NCBI RefSeq assembly: GCF_000374025.1 | Contig: NZ_KB893205.1 | Span: 1 to 41,016, forward strand | Direction: 5' to 3' | Length of the DNA: 41,016 nt | From: Spirosoma panaciterrae DSM 21099 | GTDB lineage: Bacteria > Bacteroidota > Bacteroidia > Cytophagales > Spirosomataceae | Shown: positions 15,339 to 24,903 of the stretch, piece after piece | Numbering within the stretch: the stretch's first letter is position 1 | How the letters are laid out: the number at the start of each line of letters is the position of its first letter | Notes under the pieces: model-generated | What the model saw: only the letters and a program-made list of their open reading frames with translations | Database searches by the model: none | Told to the model about the DNA's origin: nothing | Translations under genes and position numbers: made by a program

Positions 15339-17345
15339 ATGAAATATTTAGCCCTCCGTATTAGTATCGGACTCCTTCTTACAGCCAGTTCGTTTGCCCA
15401 GACACCCAAACAGCCTATGCTGGGGAAGCGTAGTGTGGCATTGCTGAATAAGAACGCGTTGCAGTTTAAAGACCTCAATAAAAATGGGAAGCTTGATCCG
15501 TACGAAGATTGGCGATTGCCCGTAGAGAAACGGGTCAATGATCTGCTGTCGCAGATGACGCTGGAAGAGAAAATTGGGTTCATGCTCATCAGTACTACGC
15601 GTATGGCGGGCGACCTCTCCTTTCAGCAGAATGCACCAAAGGCCGAAATCAGCAGTGGCTTCAATGAAGAAGATCTGGTGCAGCCCAACAATATGTTTAC
15701 CCGTAAGCCCTTGCCGGTGCCCATGTTGTCGGCGGCTGGAACCACGAAAGGGGTAACCCAGTTTCACCTTCGCCATTTCATCCTTCGGGCCAATCCGTCG
15801 GCCCGTACCATAGCCGAATGGGCGAACAACTTACAGACCCTGTGCGAAGGAACCCGTCTGGGTATCCCGGCTATTGTGGCGTCAAATCCCAGAAATCACG
15901 TAACGATCGATGCCTCTATTGGGTTGAGCGTCGGAACAACCGCTTTCTCGAAGTGGCCGGGCGAGCTTGGTCTTGCCGCCATGCGTGATCTGAAACTTAC
16001 CCGCGAATTCGCCCAGATTGCTGCCCAGGAATGGGCATCGGTCGGTTTGCGAAAAGGCTATATGTACATGGCCGATCTGGCTACGGAACCTCGCTGGCAA
16101 CGCATCGAAGGTACATTTGGTGAAGATGCTGATCTGGCCGCCAGCATGATCCGGGAAATCGTGCTGGGCTTTCAGGGAACCTCCCTGAATCCCTCGTCGG
16201 TAGCTATGACAACCAAGCATTTTCCGGGTGGCGGACCGCAGGTAGATGGGCAGGATTCGCATTTCGACTGGGGCAAGTTTGCGCATTATCCCGGCGGTAT
16301 GTTCGCGTACCATGTAAAGCCGTTCAAAGCCGCTATCGATGCTGGTACGTCGGCCATAATGCCTTATTATTCAGCCCCTAAAGGGAAGGAGTTCGAAGCG
16401 GTAGGGTTCTCGTACAACAAGGCGATCATACAGGAGTTGCTGCGGAAGAAACTGGGCTTCAAAGGCATCGTCAATTCCGATACCGGGCCCATTGATATGA
16501 TGCCCTGGGGGGTAGAAAGCTTGACGTTACAGCAGCGATACCAAAAAGCCCTGGATGCCGGTGTTGATATTTTTTCGGGAACGGCCGATCCAACCGAACT
16601 ACTCGAAACGGTCAGAAAAGGCCTGGTTTCCGAAGCGCGGATCAATGAATCGGTCAGCCGATTATTACGCGAAAAGTTTTTGCTGGGATTGTTTGAAAAC
16701 CCGTACGTGGAGATCGACAAAGCGGCTCAACTGGTTGGTAGCGAAGCCCTGCAGAAAAAGGCAGATCTGGCGCATCGTAAGTCGATTGTGCTGCTACAAA
16801 ACGACGCAAAGCAGTTGCCCGTATCGGCCAGAACAAAGGTCTATTTTGAAACCTACTATGACAATGGTCGGGGAGGCAACGCAATTCACATCCATAAGCC
16901 GACCGCAGCAACTCATAACCTTGAATTTGTGTCCTCGAAAGATGAAGCCGATGTGGTGCTGCTCTGGTTGATTCCTACGGGCGGAAGTTTGTTTACGGCG
17001 GCCGGAAAACCCATTGAGCTACGTTTGTCGAAAAACCATGTTGATGTGAACCACGTCAATGAGTTATTGAAAAGCAAACCGACCATACTGGCTATCAATT
17101 TTTCGAGTCCGTGGGTCCTCGACGAACTGGATGCATCGGCCACTAAAACGATGCTGGCTACCTTCGGAACTACACCCGATGCGCTGCTGGACATTGTCCG
17201 GGGCGCTTACAAGCCAACGGGCAAATTGCCGTTTACGATTCCGGCTTCTGAAAAGGCTGTTGTCGAAAATAAGTCTGACGTTCCGGGTTTTCAGGAAGGC
17301 AGCGACTACGCCCGGTTCCGATTTGGGCACGGCTTAAGCTATTAA
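15339..17345 (+). CDS. Glycoside hydrolase family 3 enzyme (beta-glucosidase-like), secreted
   Basis: The 668-aa protein has signal peptide MKYLALRISIGLLLTASSFA with cleavage before QTP. An EF-hand-like loop DLNKNGKLDPYED (about 45-57) precedes the GH3 start VEKRVNDLLSQMTLEEKIG. The TIM barrel holds KHFPGGG and GFKGIVNSDTG, where D381 in the SD motif is at the nucleophile position of GH3. The second alpha/beta domain follows, and the protein ends RFGHGLSY, the usual GH3 end before the fibronectin-like domain, so that domain is absent. The exact glycosidic specificity is not determinable. It is the middle gene of the operon. Confidence 0.92.
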   Translation: MKYLALRISIGLLLTASSFAQTPKQPMLGKRSVALLNKNALQFKDLNKNGKLDPYEDWRLPVEKRVNDLLSQMTLEEKIGFMLISTTRMAGDLSFQQNAPKAEISSGFNEEDLVQPNNMFTRKPLPVPMLSAAGTTKGVTQFHLRHFILRANPSARTIAEWANNLQTLCEGTRLGIPAIVASNPRNHVTIDASIGLSVGTTAFSKWPGELGLAAMRDLKLTREFAQIAAQEWASVGLRKGYMYMADLATEPRWQRIEGTFGEDADLAASMIREIVLGFQGTSLNPSSVAMTTKHFPGGGPQVDGQDSHFDWGKFAHYPGGMFAYHVKPFKAAIDAGTSAIMPYYSAPKGKEFEAVGFSYNKAIIQELLRKKLGFKGIVNSDTGPIDMMPWGVESLTLQQRYQKALDAGVDIFSGTADPTELLETVRKGLVSEARINESVSRLLREKFLLGLFENPYVEIDKAAQLVGSEALQKKADLAHRKSIVLLQNDAKQLPVSARTKVYFETYYDNGRGGNAIHIHKPTAATHNLEFVSSKDEADVVLLWLIPTGGSLFTAAGKPIELRLSKNHVDVNHVNELLKSKPTILAINFSSPWVLDELDASATKTMLATFGTTPDALLDIVRGAYKPTGKLPFTIPASEKAVVENKSDVPGFQEGSDYARFRFGHGLSY

Positions 17346-17399
17346 CCGTCTGATTCAGAGTGTGTAATGCTTGGTTCCTTTCCCTTTTATCGCTGATTT

Positions 17400-20300
17400 A
17401 TGAAATACAAACTGGCTTCATTACTTTCCATGACCGTGCTATATAGCATGGGGCAAACCCCTCTGCAACAAGGTTTTCAAACCCCGCCGGATGCCGCAAA
17501 GCCCCGGGTCTGGTGGCACTGGATGAATGGGAACATCACCAAAGAAGGCATCACCAAAGATCTGGAATGGATGAAGCGATCAGGTATCGGAGGGTTTCAG
17601 AACTTCGATGCCAGTTTGTTTACACCAGTGGTTGTTCCCAAAAAACTGGTGTTTATGACGCCCGAGTGGAAAGATGCATTCCGCCATACCACCGAAACAG
17701 CCAAACGACTTCAACTCGAAATGGCCATTGCCGGGTCGCCTGGATGGAGCGTAACGGGAGGCCCCTGGGTAGAACCTAAAGATGGCATGAAAAAGTACGT
17801 CTGGACCGAAACGCGGCTGGAAGGCGGAAAAGCTTTTTCGGGTAAATTACCACAACCATCCGACATAGCGGGGAAATTTCAGAATGTGCCGCTGGCGTCG
17901 TCCAGCCTGATGGGAGGAGCGCCGAAAGCCGTACCGCATTATTATGCCGATGCCGCAGTGATTGCCTATCGGTTACCGAACGTGGAGAAATTACTGGCCG
18001 CGTTAAACCCCAAAATTACCTCGAGCGGTGGGACGTTTACCCTGGCCGAACTTACGGATGGTGATTTAGCCAAAACGACGTTACTACCGCCAAAGGAAGT
18101 CGGTGAGGATATGTGGATCCAGTTTGAATTTGATACCCCGCAGACTTTCAAAGCGTTTACCATTGTGGGGGCACCCGCAGTTGGTGAACTGGCGGAGTTC
18201 AGGGGAATGCCCGACAGCCGGAGCCTGAAAGTCAGTGACGACGGGGTTAACTTCCGCGATGTGGTAATTATTCGGGGAAGCACCGTTCCCCAGAGTACGA
18301 TGGGAATTTTGCCCACTACGGCTAAAGTCTTCCGGTTTACATTCAAAACGGAGAAGCCGCCAGGGAATCCCTTTGGCGAACTGTTTGGCGGTAGTTCGGC
18401 TACGGGTAAACCTCAGGGTGTTCCCGTAGCCGAACTGGTGTTGCACAATACGAGCCGGGTCGATCTGTTTGAGCAAAAAGCTGGGTTTGCGGCCTGGAAA
18501 GAAAGTACCCATTCGCTCGTGAAAAACGATGACGATGCTATCCCAACCTCAGATGTGATCGACCTCAGCGACAAAATGTCGGCCGATGGCACTCTGAACT
18601 GGACACCCCCAGCCGGAACAGCGTCCAATTCGGACTGGGTGGTGATGCGATTGGGCTATTCCCTTACCGGTCGGGAAAATCATCCGGCCTCTCCCGAAGC
18701 TACCGGCCTTGAAGTCGATAAGCTGGATAAGGAAGCCGTCAGAAAATACATCAATACGTATCTGGATATGTATAAGGATGCCACGGGTGGACAAATGGGC
18801 AATCAGGGACTACAATATATGGTGCTGGACAGCTATGAGGCTGGGCATATGACCTGGACGAAAGAAATGCCCGCCGAGTTTCAGAAACGGCGAGGTTACA
18901 GCCTTACACCCTGGCTGCCTGTATTGACGGGTAGGGTGGTGCAGAGTGCTGAAGCCAGCGAAAAATTCCTGTGGGATTTCCGCAAAACCATTGGCGAACT
19001 CATTGTGGAGAGTCATTACGAGGTTATTGGGGAAGAGTTGAACAAACGGGGGATGAAACGATACACCGAATCGCACGAAAACGGCCGTATCTACCTGGCC
19101 GATGGCATGGATGTGAAACGGAAGGCGGATATCCCTATGTCGGCGATGTGGACCCCTGGAAGTCTGGCTGGCGGAAACGATGAGGAAGTACGTAGCGAAG
19201 CCGATATTCGCGAAGCCGCTTCGGTAGCGCATATTTACGGGAAACCGTTTGTAGCGGCCGAATCGATGACATCGGCCAGAGATGCCTTTAGCTGGCACCC
19301 GGAAAAATTGAAACGCACGGCGGATCTTGAAATGGCGTCGGGCCTGAATCGGTTTGTGATTCATACGTCTGTTCACCAGCCACTCGACGACAAAAAACCA
19401 GGCTTTTCACTTGGTCCCTTCGGGCAGTATTTTACCCGCCAGGAAACCTGGGCAGAGCAGGCCAAAGCCTGGACTGATTATCTGAGTCGTAGCTGTTATA
19501 TGCTGCAACAGGGAAAACCCGTTGTCGACGTGTTGTATTATTATGGCGAGAACTACAATATCACTCAGGCATTTGCCGATAAATTGCCCGCTATTCCGTC
19601 GGGGTATGCGTTCGACTTCGCCAATTCGACCGTTATAAAGGAAGCATTACAGGTTCAGGAAGGGAACATGGTCACAACGGGAGGGCAGCAGTACCGGATT
19701 CTGGCACTCGATGCATCGGCCAGAACTATGACCTTGCCGGTGCTGAAAAAGTTAGGTAAACTGGTCAAAGCGGGTATGAAAGTGGTAGGAGCCAGGCCAG
19801 AGCGGTCGCCAAGCCTTAGTGATAATCCGACGGAATTCGGGAGCCTGGTCAATCAGATCTGGAACCATCCGAACGTATCCACCAAGCCGTTGAATGACGT
19901 ACTGAATGGGTTGGGTATCCAAAAGGATGTGGACATTACCGGAGCGAAATCACCGATTCTGTATGTGCATCGCCAGACTGGAAGTACAGACCTATACTGG
20001 CTCGATAGCCGTAGCGACGCTCCGAATGAGGCCACCATCAGTTTCCGTGTTACGGGCAAAATTCCTGAACTTTGGTATCCACAAACGGGAAAAACGGAGA
20101 AAGTTTCGTACCAGATAAAAGACGGCCGAACGACCATTCCGCTTACGTTCGAATCTTGGGGCGCCTACTTCGTCGTATTCCGGGATAAAGCCACAACAAC
20201 GACCTATACCAAGCCTGCTGTTAAGATCACTGACGTGGCACAGCTTACCAACCCATGGACCGTACGTTTTCAGGCCGGTAGGGGGGCTCCCGAACAGGCA

Positions 20301-20711
20301 ACCTTTGCCAGTCTGACTTCCTGGACTGAGCAGGCCGATCCGGGGATTAAGTATTTCTCGGGCACTGCCGAATATGAGAACACCGTTAAGCTACCCGCAT
20401 TATCGAAAGGTGAGCGCTATATGATCGACCTGGGCGATGTGAAGAATATTGCCGAAGTGATCATCAACGGAAAAAATACGGGTATCGTTTGGAAGAAGCC
20501 ATTCCGGGTAGACATAACTGAGGCCGTAAAGCCGGGAAATAATACCATCCAGATAAAGGTTACTAATCTGTGGGTGAATCGATTAATTGGCGATGCACAA
20601 CCTGGCGTGACCAGCAAAATTACGTTTACCACGATGCCTTTTTACCGGGCAAACTCTCCGTTACTTCCATCAGGCTTGCTGGGTAGTGTCCGGATAATGT
20701 CGGTGAAGTAA
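17400..20711 (+). CDS. Glycoside hydrolase family 106 (alpha-L-rhamnosidase-like), secreted
   Basis: The 1103-aa protein has a short signal peptide (MKYKLASLLSMTVLYSMGQ). The GH106 entry signature follows: PRVWWHWMNGNITKEGITKD, then LEWMKRSGIGGFQNFDASL and GSPGWSVTGGPWV. Later barrel segments include LDSYEAGHMTWTKEMPAEF and YTESHENGRIYLADGMD, rich in the acidic residues expected in this calcium-dependent family. A galactose-binding-like beta-sandwich closes the protein (MIDLGDVKNIAEVIINGKNT, then NTIQIKVTNLWVNRLIGD). It would remove terminal alpha-L-rhamnose, for example from rhamnogalacturonan. With the esterase and GH3 upstream it suggests a small rhamnose-glycan unit; no SusC/SusD pair is present in the window. 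Confidence 0.92.
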   Translation: MKYKLASLLSMTVLYSMGQTPLQQGFQTPPDAAKPRVWWHWMNGNITKEGITKDLEWMKRSGIGGFQNFDASLFTPVVVPKKLVFMTPEWKDAFRHTTETAKRLQLEMAIAGSPGWSVTGGPWVEPKDGMKKYVWTETRLEGGKAFSGKLPQPSDIAGKFQNVPLASSSLMGGAPKAVPHYYADAAVIAYRLPNVEKLLAALNPKITSSGGTFTLAELTDGDLAKTTLLPPKEVGEDMWIQFEFDTPQTFKAFTIVGAPAVGELAEFRGMPDSRSLKVSDDGVNFRDVVIIRGSTVPQSTMGILPTTAKVFRFTFKTEKPPGNPFGELFGGSSATGKPQGVPVAELVLHNTSRVDLFEQKAGFAAWKESTHSLVKNDDDAIPTSDVIDLSDKMSADGTLNWTPPAGTASNSDWVVMRLGYSLTGRENHPASPEATGLEVDKLDKEAVRKYINTYLDMYKDATGGQMGNQGLQYMVLDSYEAGHMTWTKEMPAEFQKRRGYSLTPWLPVLTGRVVQSAEASEKFLWDFRKTIGELIVESHYEVIGEELNKRGMKRYTESHENGRIYLADGMDVKRKADIPMSAMWTPGSLAGGNDEEVRSEADIREAASVAHIYGKPFVAAESMTSARDAFSWHPEKLKRTADLEMASGLNRFVIHTSVHQPLDDKKPGFSLGPFGQYFTRQETWAEQAKAWTDYLSRSCYMLQQGKPVVDVLYYYGENYNITQAFADKLPAIPSGYAFDFANSTVIKEALQVQEGNMVTTGGQQYRILALDASARTMTLPVLKKLGKLVKAGMKVVGARPERSPSLSDNPTEFGSLVNQIWNHPNVSTKPLNDVLNGLGIQKDVDITGAKSPILYVHRQTGSTDLYWLDSRSDAPNEATISFRVTGKIPELWYPQTGKTEKVSYQIKDGRTTIPLTFESWGAYFVVFRDKATTTTYTKPAVKITDVAQLTNPWTVRFQAGRGAPEQATFASLTSWTEQADPGIKYFSGTAEYENTVKLPALSKGERYMIDLGDVKNIAEVIINGKNTGIVWKKPFRVDITEAVKPGNNTIQIKVTNLWVNRLIGDAQPGVTSKITFTTMPFYRANSPLLPSGLLGSVRIMSVK

Positions 20712-20811
20712 ACGGGGCACCTTACTATATATACGGTCGAAGTAACGTAGAACAGAAAGGGGGGCTAAGGATAAAGTTTAAGCTGGCTCAATAATAAGGC
20801 CTGGTACATTG

Positions 20812-20866
20812 AACTGGGTACTACAAGTCGACTTTGCTAGAAGCAGGCGACTTGTAGTACCCAGTT
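20812..20866. terminator. 19-bp perfect hairpin between convergent genes
   Basis: AACTGGGTACTACAAGTCG (20812-20830) and its exact complement (20848-20866) enclose 17 nt; TTTATTTTAATC follows on the plus strand. It lies between the ends of the GH106 gene (plus) and the sigma-factor gene (minus). The T-rich tail supports termination of the plus transcript; the minus side lacks a T run. Confidence 0.75.
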
Positions 20867-20924
20867 TATTTTAATCGTATTCCCTAATAGGAGTTAAGTA
20901 CGGTTAGGTGGTACGGGAAATGCA

Positions 20925-21494
20925 TTAGTCAGTGCAATCCATATCACAAATGATCTGTTGGTATTTCTTATAAATGTTTCTGCGATTTCGCAACAGACGC
21001 ATTTTTACGGCACTCAACTTCAAGTTCATTTGGCGGGCAATGGCCTCAAGCCGAACACCCTGTTGGTAATGTAGGCGCAGCATCTGTTGGTCAGATTCAG
21101 GCAGATTACTCATCAATTGGTCTAAGATGGTTAGCTTTTCATCCAGTGTATTGCTTTCATTTTCGCTAAAATCCATCGCTGTGTCGAGTGAAAACAGGTG
21201 ATGCCGTTTTCGTTTCTCGATACGCAGTTGGTCTACGCAGTAATTATGGGTAATGGAATAAAGCCAGGTATATATATCTGAACGTCGCTTAAAGCTATCC
21301 AATTTTAAAAATACTTTAATAAAGATGTCCTGCGTATAATCCTGAGCGGTAATTGGATTGTTGGTCATAGTCAGGCATTTCTGGTACACCTTTTCTATGT
21401 ACTGCAGGTAGATGTCATCAAACGAACCTAATAGTGGGTTACCGGAGCCTTGTGATCGAACAAGAAGGGAGGCTAATTGCTTAGATTTCATCAT
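20925..21494 (-). CDS. ECF-type RNA polymerase sigma factor
   Basis: From ATG 21494 (MMKSKQLASLLVRSQGSG) the protein is 189 aa; a GTG at 21527 would add 11 residues. Sigma region 2 is IEKVYQKCLTMTNNPITAQD, followed by YTQDIFIKVFLKLDSF and the promoter-melting stretch YTWLYSITHNYCVDQLR. Region 4 is LPESDQQMLRLHYQQGVRLE, then AIARQMNLKLSAVKMRLLRN as the helix-turn-helix. There is no region 3. No anti-sigma factor gene is adjacent, so control is probably by expression level or by an unlinked partner. Convergent with the GH106 gene; divergent from the signalling block starting at 22097. Confidence 0.93.
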   Translation of the reverse strand: MMKSKQLASLLVRSQGSGNPLLGSFDDIYLQYIEKVYQKCLTMTNNPITAQDYTQDIFIKVFLKLDSFKRRSDIYTWLYSITHNYCVDQLRIEKRKRHHLFSLDTAMDFSENESNTLDEKLTILDQLMSNLPESDQQMLRLHYQQGVRLEAIARQMNLKLSAVKMRLLRNRRNIYKKYQQIICDMDCTD

Positions 21495-22096
21495 TATGTT
21501 ACGGAAAGATTGTAAACAGACAGTCACTCAAGGGTAAAGTATGGGTGAAAAGGAGTTATTTATGGTTAGTTAGGTAAGATGGAAGGGAGGCTTAAAATCC
21601 CGCTATCCGAATCGGATGGGTATAGTCCTAGTTGGGGCAATGGAACCGAGATATGCGTTTACTTCTCATTACTCTGTTGGGTATATAGCGTCCTTACATT
21701 CAGTATATTACCTACTTCGGAGAGTAGTTGTTGATCATTAAGATTATACTAGTAAAAAAGAGGGCATCAAGTTATCTTCTTCCCTTAAGCGCCATCGGTT
21801 AGTAAGCAATAAGGTACTAAAGGTTAATATCTTTAATCCAAAATTAGGCCACGAGGATACATATTTACGTTTAGTGATTTTTTTGGTACACGAATGACTT
21901 TTTTTGTACATGAACGGACTTTTTCATGTTTTTTAGTACGGTTGCAATGACCTACTGCCCCAATATCCGTCTCTATAAAAATTGCTCTAATCAACAGTGC
22001 CAATGAGAAAATGGATGGGTTTTACTTCATGGTCTTATTGGGAAGATAAGTATATTGTAGGTGCATTAAGCCTTTAATAATCAGGTCATTTGCATT
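21495..22096. other. AT-rich divergent intergenic region of 602 bp
   Basis: It separates the sigma-factor gene (minus) from the tiny secreted protein and kinase (plus). It contains the tandem GTACAyGAA motif at 21886-21925. No open frame with protein-like features was seen. Both promoters should lie here, but no exact TAnnTTTG match was identified. Confidence 0.45.
21886..21925 (+). promoter_or_regulatory. Tandem 20-bp repeat with GTACAyGAA core
   Basis: Two units in exact 20-bp register: GTACACGAATGACTTTTTTT (21886-21905) and GTACATGAACGGACTTTTTC (21906-21925), identical at 14 of 20 positions and each preceded by T and G. A weaker GTACGGTTG follows at 21936. Related cores recur at 24732-24760 and, on the minus strand, at 25860-25868, always next to LytTR or kinase genes. 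Likely a regulator binding array (inference). Confidence 0.45.
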
Positions 22097-22279
22097 ATGA
22101 ACCTTACCGTAACTTTCCTCTTAAAAACCAGCAGGCTGACTTTTTGCCTGTACTGTATGCTGTCGATGAGCAGCCTTCATGCTAAACCAGTACGGTTTGC
22201 TGATACCTATCCTGTGAATAAGCCGGATCGTAAAAAACAATGGATAACCCAGCACCGCGAAGCCCAGAAAATCCGGTAA
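22097..22279 (+). CDS. Tiny secreted protein (60 aa), unknown
   Basis: The frame starts MNLTVTFLLKTSRLTFCLYC, continues with a hydrophobic run and a possible signal cleavage at SSLHAKPVRF, then a basic hydrophilic tail rich in Lys and Arg (PDRKKQWITQHREAQKIR). It looks like a signal peptide with a 30-residue mature part. It lies 147 bp before the TPR kinase. No family is recognised; it may be a signal peptide remnant or a genuine small exported peptide. Confidence 0.4.
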   Translation: MNLTVTFLLKTSRLTFCLYCMLSMSSLHAKPVRFADTYPVNKPDRKKQWITQHREAQKIR

Positions 22280-22426
22280 GCTTCGGACATGGCTTTATAA
22301 GCCTCTACTGTTCCTGCGTCCGATTCCAAGTTCTCATAGCTGTAAGCGCCCAGACAAGACATACGAATTGATCCATAGCAATCAACTAGTAAGCATACTG
22401 ATTATCAGCTAACCCAACTGTAACTT

Positions 22427-24331
22427 ATGAAATGGAACATTTTGCTCATCGTGTTTGCTTTAAACCGAGCTATTCTTATGGCCCAAGTACCTTCGTTCGG
22501 GCAGATTCAGGTTAGTTCGAATATTGATAGTCTGCAAAATCGGTTATTCACTCAACGGGACAAAGGTCGTCTTGCTACGCTGCTTTGTCTGGAAAAAAGC
22601 CTTCTTTCGTGGGAGATGAGAATTGATACGACTTACCTTGACCAGATAAAACAAGTATTGTCAAAATACCCAGAGGCTCAGGGACATTACTGGTATTTTA
22701 ATTCTTGGCGACAACGACTTAAGACTAATTCAGGACAGGCCTTTACCTATGCTAAAGCCGCCTACACCTATTATAAAGCCCACAACGATTCTACGGGTAT
22801 GGTATCGGCTTTATCAAATATGGGGATCATCATACTGGAGCGAGACGAGCAAAATTCCTCCGATAAACCCCACTTTGGGCACAAGTATCTGGAACAAGCC
22901 ATGGCTTTAAGCCGACATTCTTCCAACCCAGAACTGCAAATTCTCTATACGTATGCCCTGGGGCGCATTGTGGGTTTGAAATCGCTGAATAAGTCCGGAA
23001 AGCAGATCGTACCTCAGTTACGGAAAGCACTGGCCTTGATCGATCAATATCCGCAGTATATTCATTATAAAACGCAGTTGTTGAATATATTAACCTTGCT
23101 TTACTGGAGCAATGGGCGATTGAAAGACGCACAGAAATCTACACTGGCTATCATTCATCTTATCAAACAACATGGACGAAAAGTGCCTATCGCTCATCTC
23201 TACAACCTCGGTTTCTACTATGAAATGCAACAGAACTACGATAAAGCGTTAGATGCATACCGTGTGGCCTGGGAAGCAACGTATCGGCCAGACGGGCCAT
23301 CGGTGCGGTATCGGTGGCTAACCAGCGCAGGCATCCATGCATCGCTGGTAGGGTTGAAACACTATAAGGAAGCAGCTACATGGGCCGATAGTATCTATAC
23401 CTATGGCGAAGCATTCGATGCCGAAAATGTTAAAACAAAGCTTCAGGAAACGGTAGTGGCTTATGAGCTAGAAAAGAAAGAGGCCCAGAACAAATTATTA
23501 ATGCAGGAAAAGAAACTGGCGGAAATGCAGAACCGGCTCTATATTGGATTTGATTTGTTGGCCACGCTGGGGCTTTTTATTACTGGCTTTTTGATCTATC
23601 GCCAACGACTGACAAATAAAAAGCTTAAAGAGGCTTTAGCCGAAATTTCTCAGATCAATCAGTCCAGAGATTATTTTTTCGGGGTAATTGCCCACGACTT
23701 GCGACGGCCGTTTACCAGTTTTAAGGAATTAGCCGCTTTGGCCAGTTATTATCTGAATAAAAAGCGATATGCTGAGTTACAGAAGATTTCTCAATCGATT
23801 GACGATATGGGAAGGCATACGTTGCTCTTATTGGATAATCTATTGAGCTGGGCTTTGACTCAGCGGGAGGAGATTCCCCATAATCCAGAAAATGTGCAGC
23901 TAAGTGAGAAAATTCGTGGTGTCGCTGAGCTGTATCAATCAGTAGCCCAGCATCAGCAGGTACAAATACTAACCGAATGTCCGGAGCATCTAACGGTATA
24001 TATGGATGCGAATGCTTGTGAGTTAATTTTGAGAAATCTGGTCGACAACGCCCTGAAAAGCCTGCAGACAGGAGGCAAAATCATACTTAAAGCTTTTGGA
24101 GGAAATGGGGCTGATCCTGTCAAAGTAGTGGTTAAAGATACGGGACGGGGGATGAGCTTTGAGAAAATCGCTGCCCTTAAGAATATACTAACCGGATTGT
24201 CGTCGTCTGCTTTATCACGAGGTCTTGGAATGGTGCTGGTTGGTCGATTTAGCAAGAGCAATCACATTACGGTGGATCTTCGGAGTACACCAGGCGAAGG
24301 CACAGAGGTTGAACTGACGTTTACTGGATAG
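22427..24331 (+). CDS. TPR-repeat sensor histidine kinase, membrane-bound
   Basis: The 634-aa protein has a signal peptide (MKWNILLIVFALNRAILMAQ). A sensor region with TPR-like helical repeats follows, for example AHYYKA-type helices around 110-135 and AHLYNLGFYYEMQQNYDKAL at about 262. A coiled coil (YELEKKEAQNKLLMQEKKLA) precedes one transmembrane helix (about 374-393, FDLLATLGLFITGFLIY). The HisKA box is FFGVIAHDLRRPF with H423; the catalytic domain has LVDNALKSL (N-box), VKDTGRGM and SRGLGMVLV (G-box). This is the common Bacteroidota type whose periplasmic TPRs sense an unknown cue. It has no receiver; a LytTR regulator lies 570 bp downstream beyond a minus-strand gene and is its most likely partner (inference). 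Confidence 0.92.
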   Translation: MKWNILLIVFALNRAILMAQVPSFGQIQVSSNIDSLQNRLFTQRDKGRLATLLCLEKSLLSWEMRIDTTYLDQIKQVLSKYPEAQGHYWYFNSWRQRLKTNSGQAFTYAKAAYTYYKAHNDSTGMVSALSNMGIIILERDEQNSSDKPHFGHKYLEQAMALSRHSSNPELQILYTYALGRIVGLKSLNKSGKQIVPQLRKALALIDQYPQYIHYKTQLLNILTLLYWSNGRLKDAQKSTLAIIHLIKQHGRKVPIAHLYNLGFYYEMQQNYDKALDAYRVAWEATYRPDGPSVRYRWLTSAGIHASLVGLKHYKEAATWADSIYTYGEAFDAENVKTKLQETVVAYELEKKEAQNKLLMQEKKLAEMQNRLYIGFDLLATLGLFITGFLIYRQRLTNKKLKEALAEISQINQSRDYFFGVIAHDLRRPFTSFKELAALASYYLNKKRYAELQKISQSIDDMGRHTLLLLDNLLSWALTQREEIPHNPENVQLSEKIRGVAELYQSVAQHQQVQILTECPEHLTVYMDANACELILRNLVDNALKSLQTGGKIILKAFGGNGADPVKVVVKDTGRGMSFEKIAALKNILTGLSSSALSRGLGMVLVGRFSKSNHITVDLRSTPGEGTEVELTFTG

Positions 24332-24342
24332 AGTGTTTCGTG

Positions 24343-24624
24343 TTACCATATCCTTTTCTTTTTTAGCAGCAGCATCCACTCTTGTTCCAGTTTTTTCATG
24401 GGCTCTTTTAGCGAACTCCCGTCAATGGCCTCTATAGGCAATGGTAAAGCAGAATCTCTGCCGATGCAGGAGTAGTCAACGCTGATGAGTGTCCAGCCCA
24501 TACGGACCAATTGAGAAAGCGTTTCCAAAGAGGTTTCAAAATTCGAATCGGTGCAAAAAGCTTTAATTAATTGTTTTTGGGGTGTGAGGCATGTAACATC
24601 AAGCAATACGATCTCATTCTTCAT
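24343..24624 (-). CDS. Conserved-looking small protein (93 aa), unknown
   Basis: It reads MKNEIVLLDVTCLTPQKQLI, then a helical region and MGWTLISVDYSCIGRDSALP, ending in a Lys-rich tail. There are no signal peptide or membrane segments. The soluble alpha/beta composition and a sensible ATG support a real gene. It lies between the kinase and the LytTR regulator on the opposite strand and ends 11 bp after the kinase stop, so the two are convergent. No function is proposed. Confidence 0.6.
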   Translation of the reverse strand: MKNEIVLLDVTCLTPQKQLIKAFCTDSNFETSLETLSQLVRMGWTLISVDYSCIGRDSALPLPIEAIDGSSLKEPMKKLEQEWMLLLKKKRIW

Positions 24625-24731
24625 AATGAATACCAGATAGGACCTAAAAAACCAGGAGGCTGTGTAAATTGACGAGAGAATACAAGAATATCAATTACTA
24701 GAAGATGTAGCGGTATGACGTACTGACCAAC

Positions 24732-24760
24732 GTACGTAAAGTGCATGAAAAGTACACAAA
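24732..24760 (+). promoter_or_regulatory. Three consecutive GTrCryrAA units upstream of a LytTR gene
   Basis: GTACGTAAA (24732-24740), GTGCATGAA (24741-24749) and GTACACAAA (24752-24760) lie in the same direction at 9- and 11-bp steps, about one helical turn apart, as expected for a LytTR-type direct-repeat operator. They are 144 bp before the regulator start. Confidence 0.45.
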
Positions 24761-24903
24761 CTGCCATTTTGCTCAAGCCCTGGACGCTGCCATTCTGTAA
24801 AATAGTACTATGTCTTGTATTTTAAGTATTTATCTGATAAGTAGGTTAAATTTTCAACAGTGTATATGATTACTTTTTATTTTATTCTGGTCTAAGGAAT
24901 GCA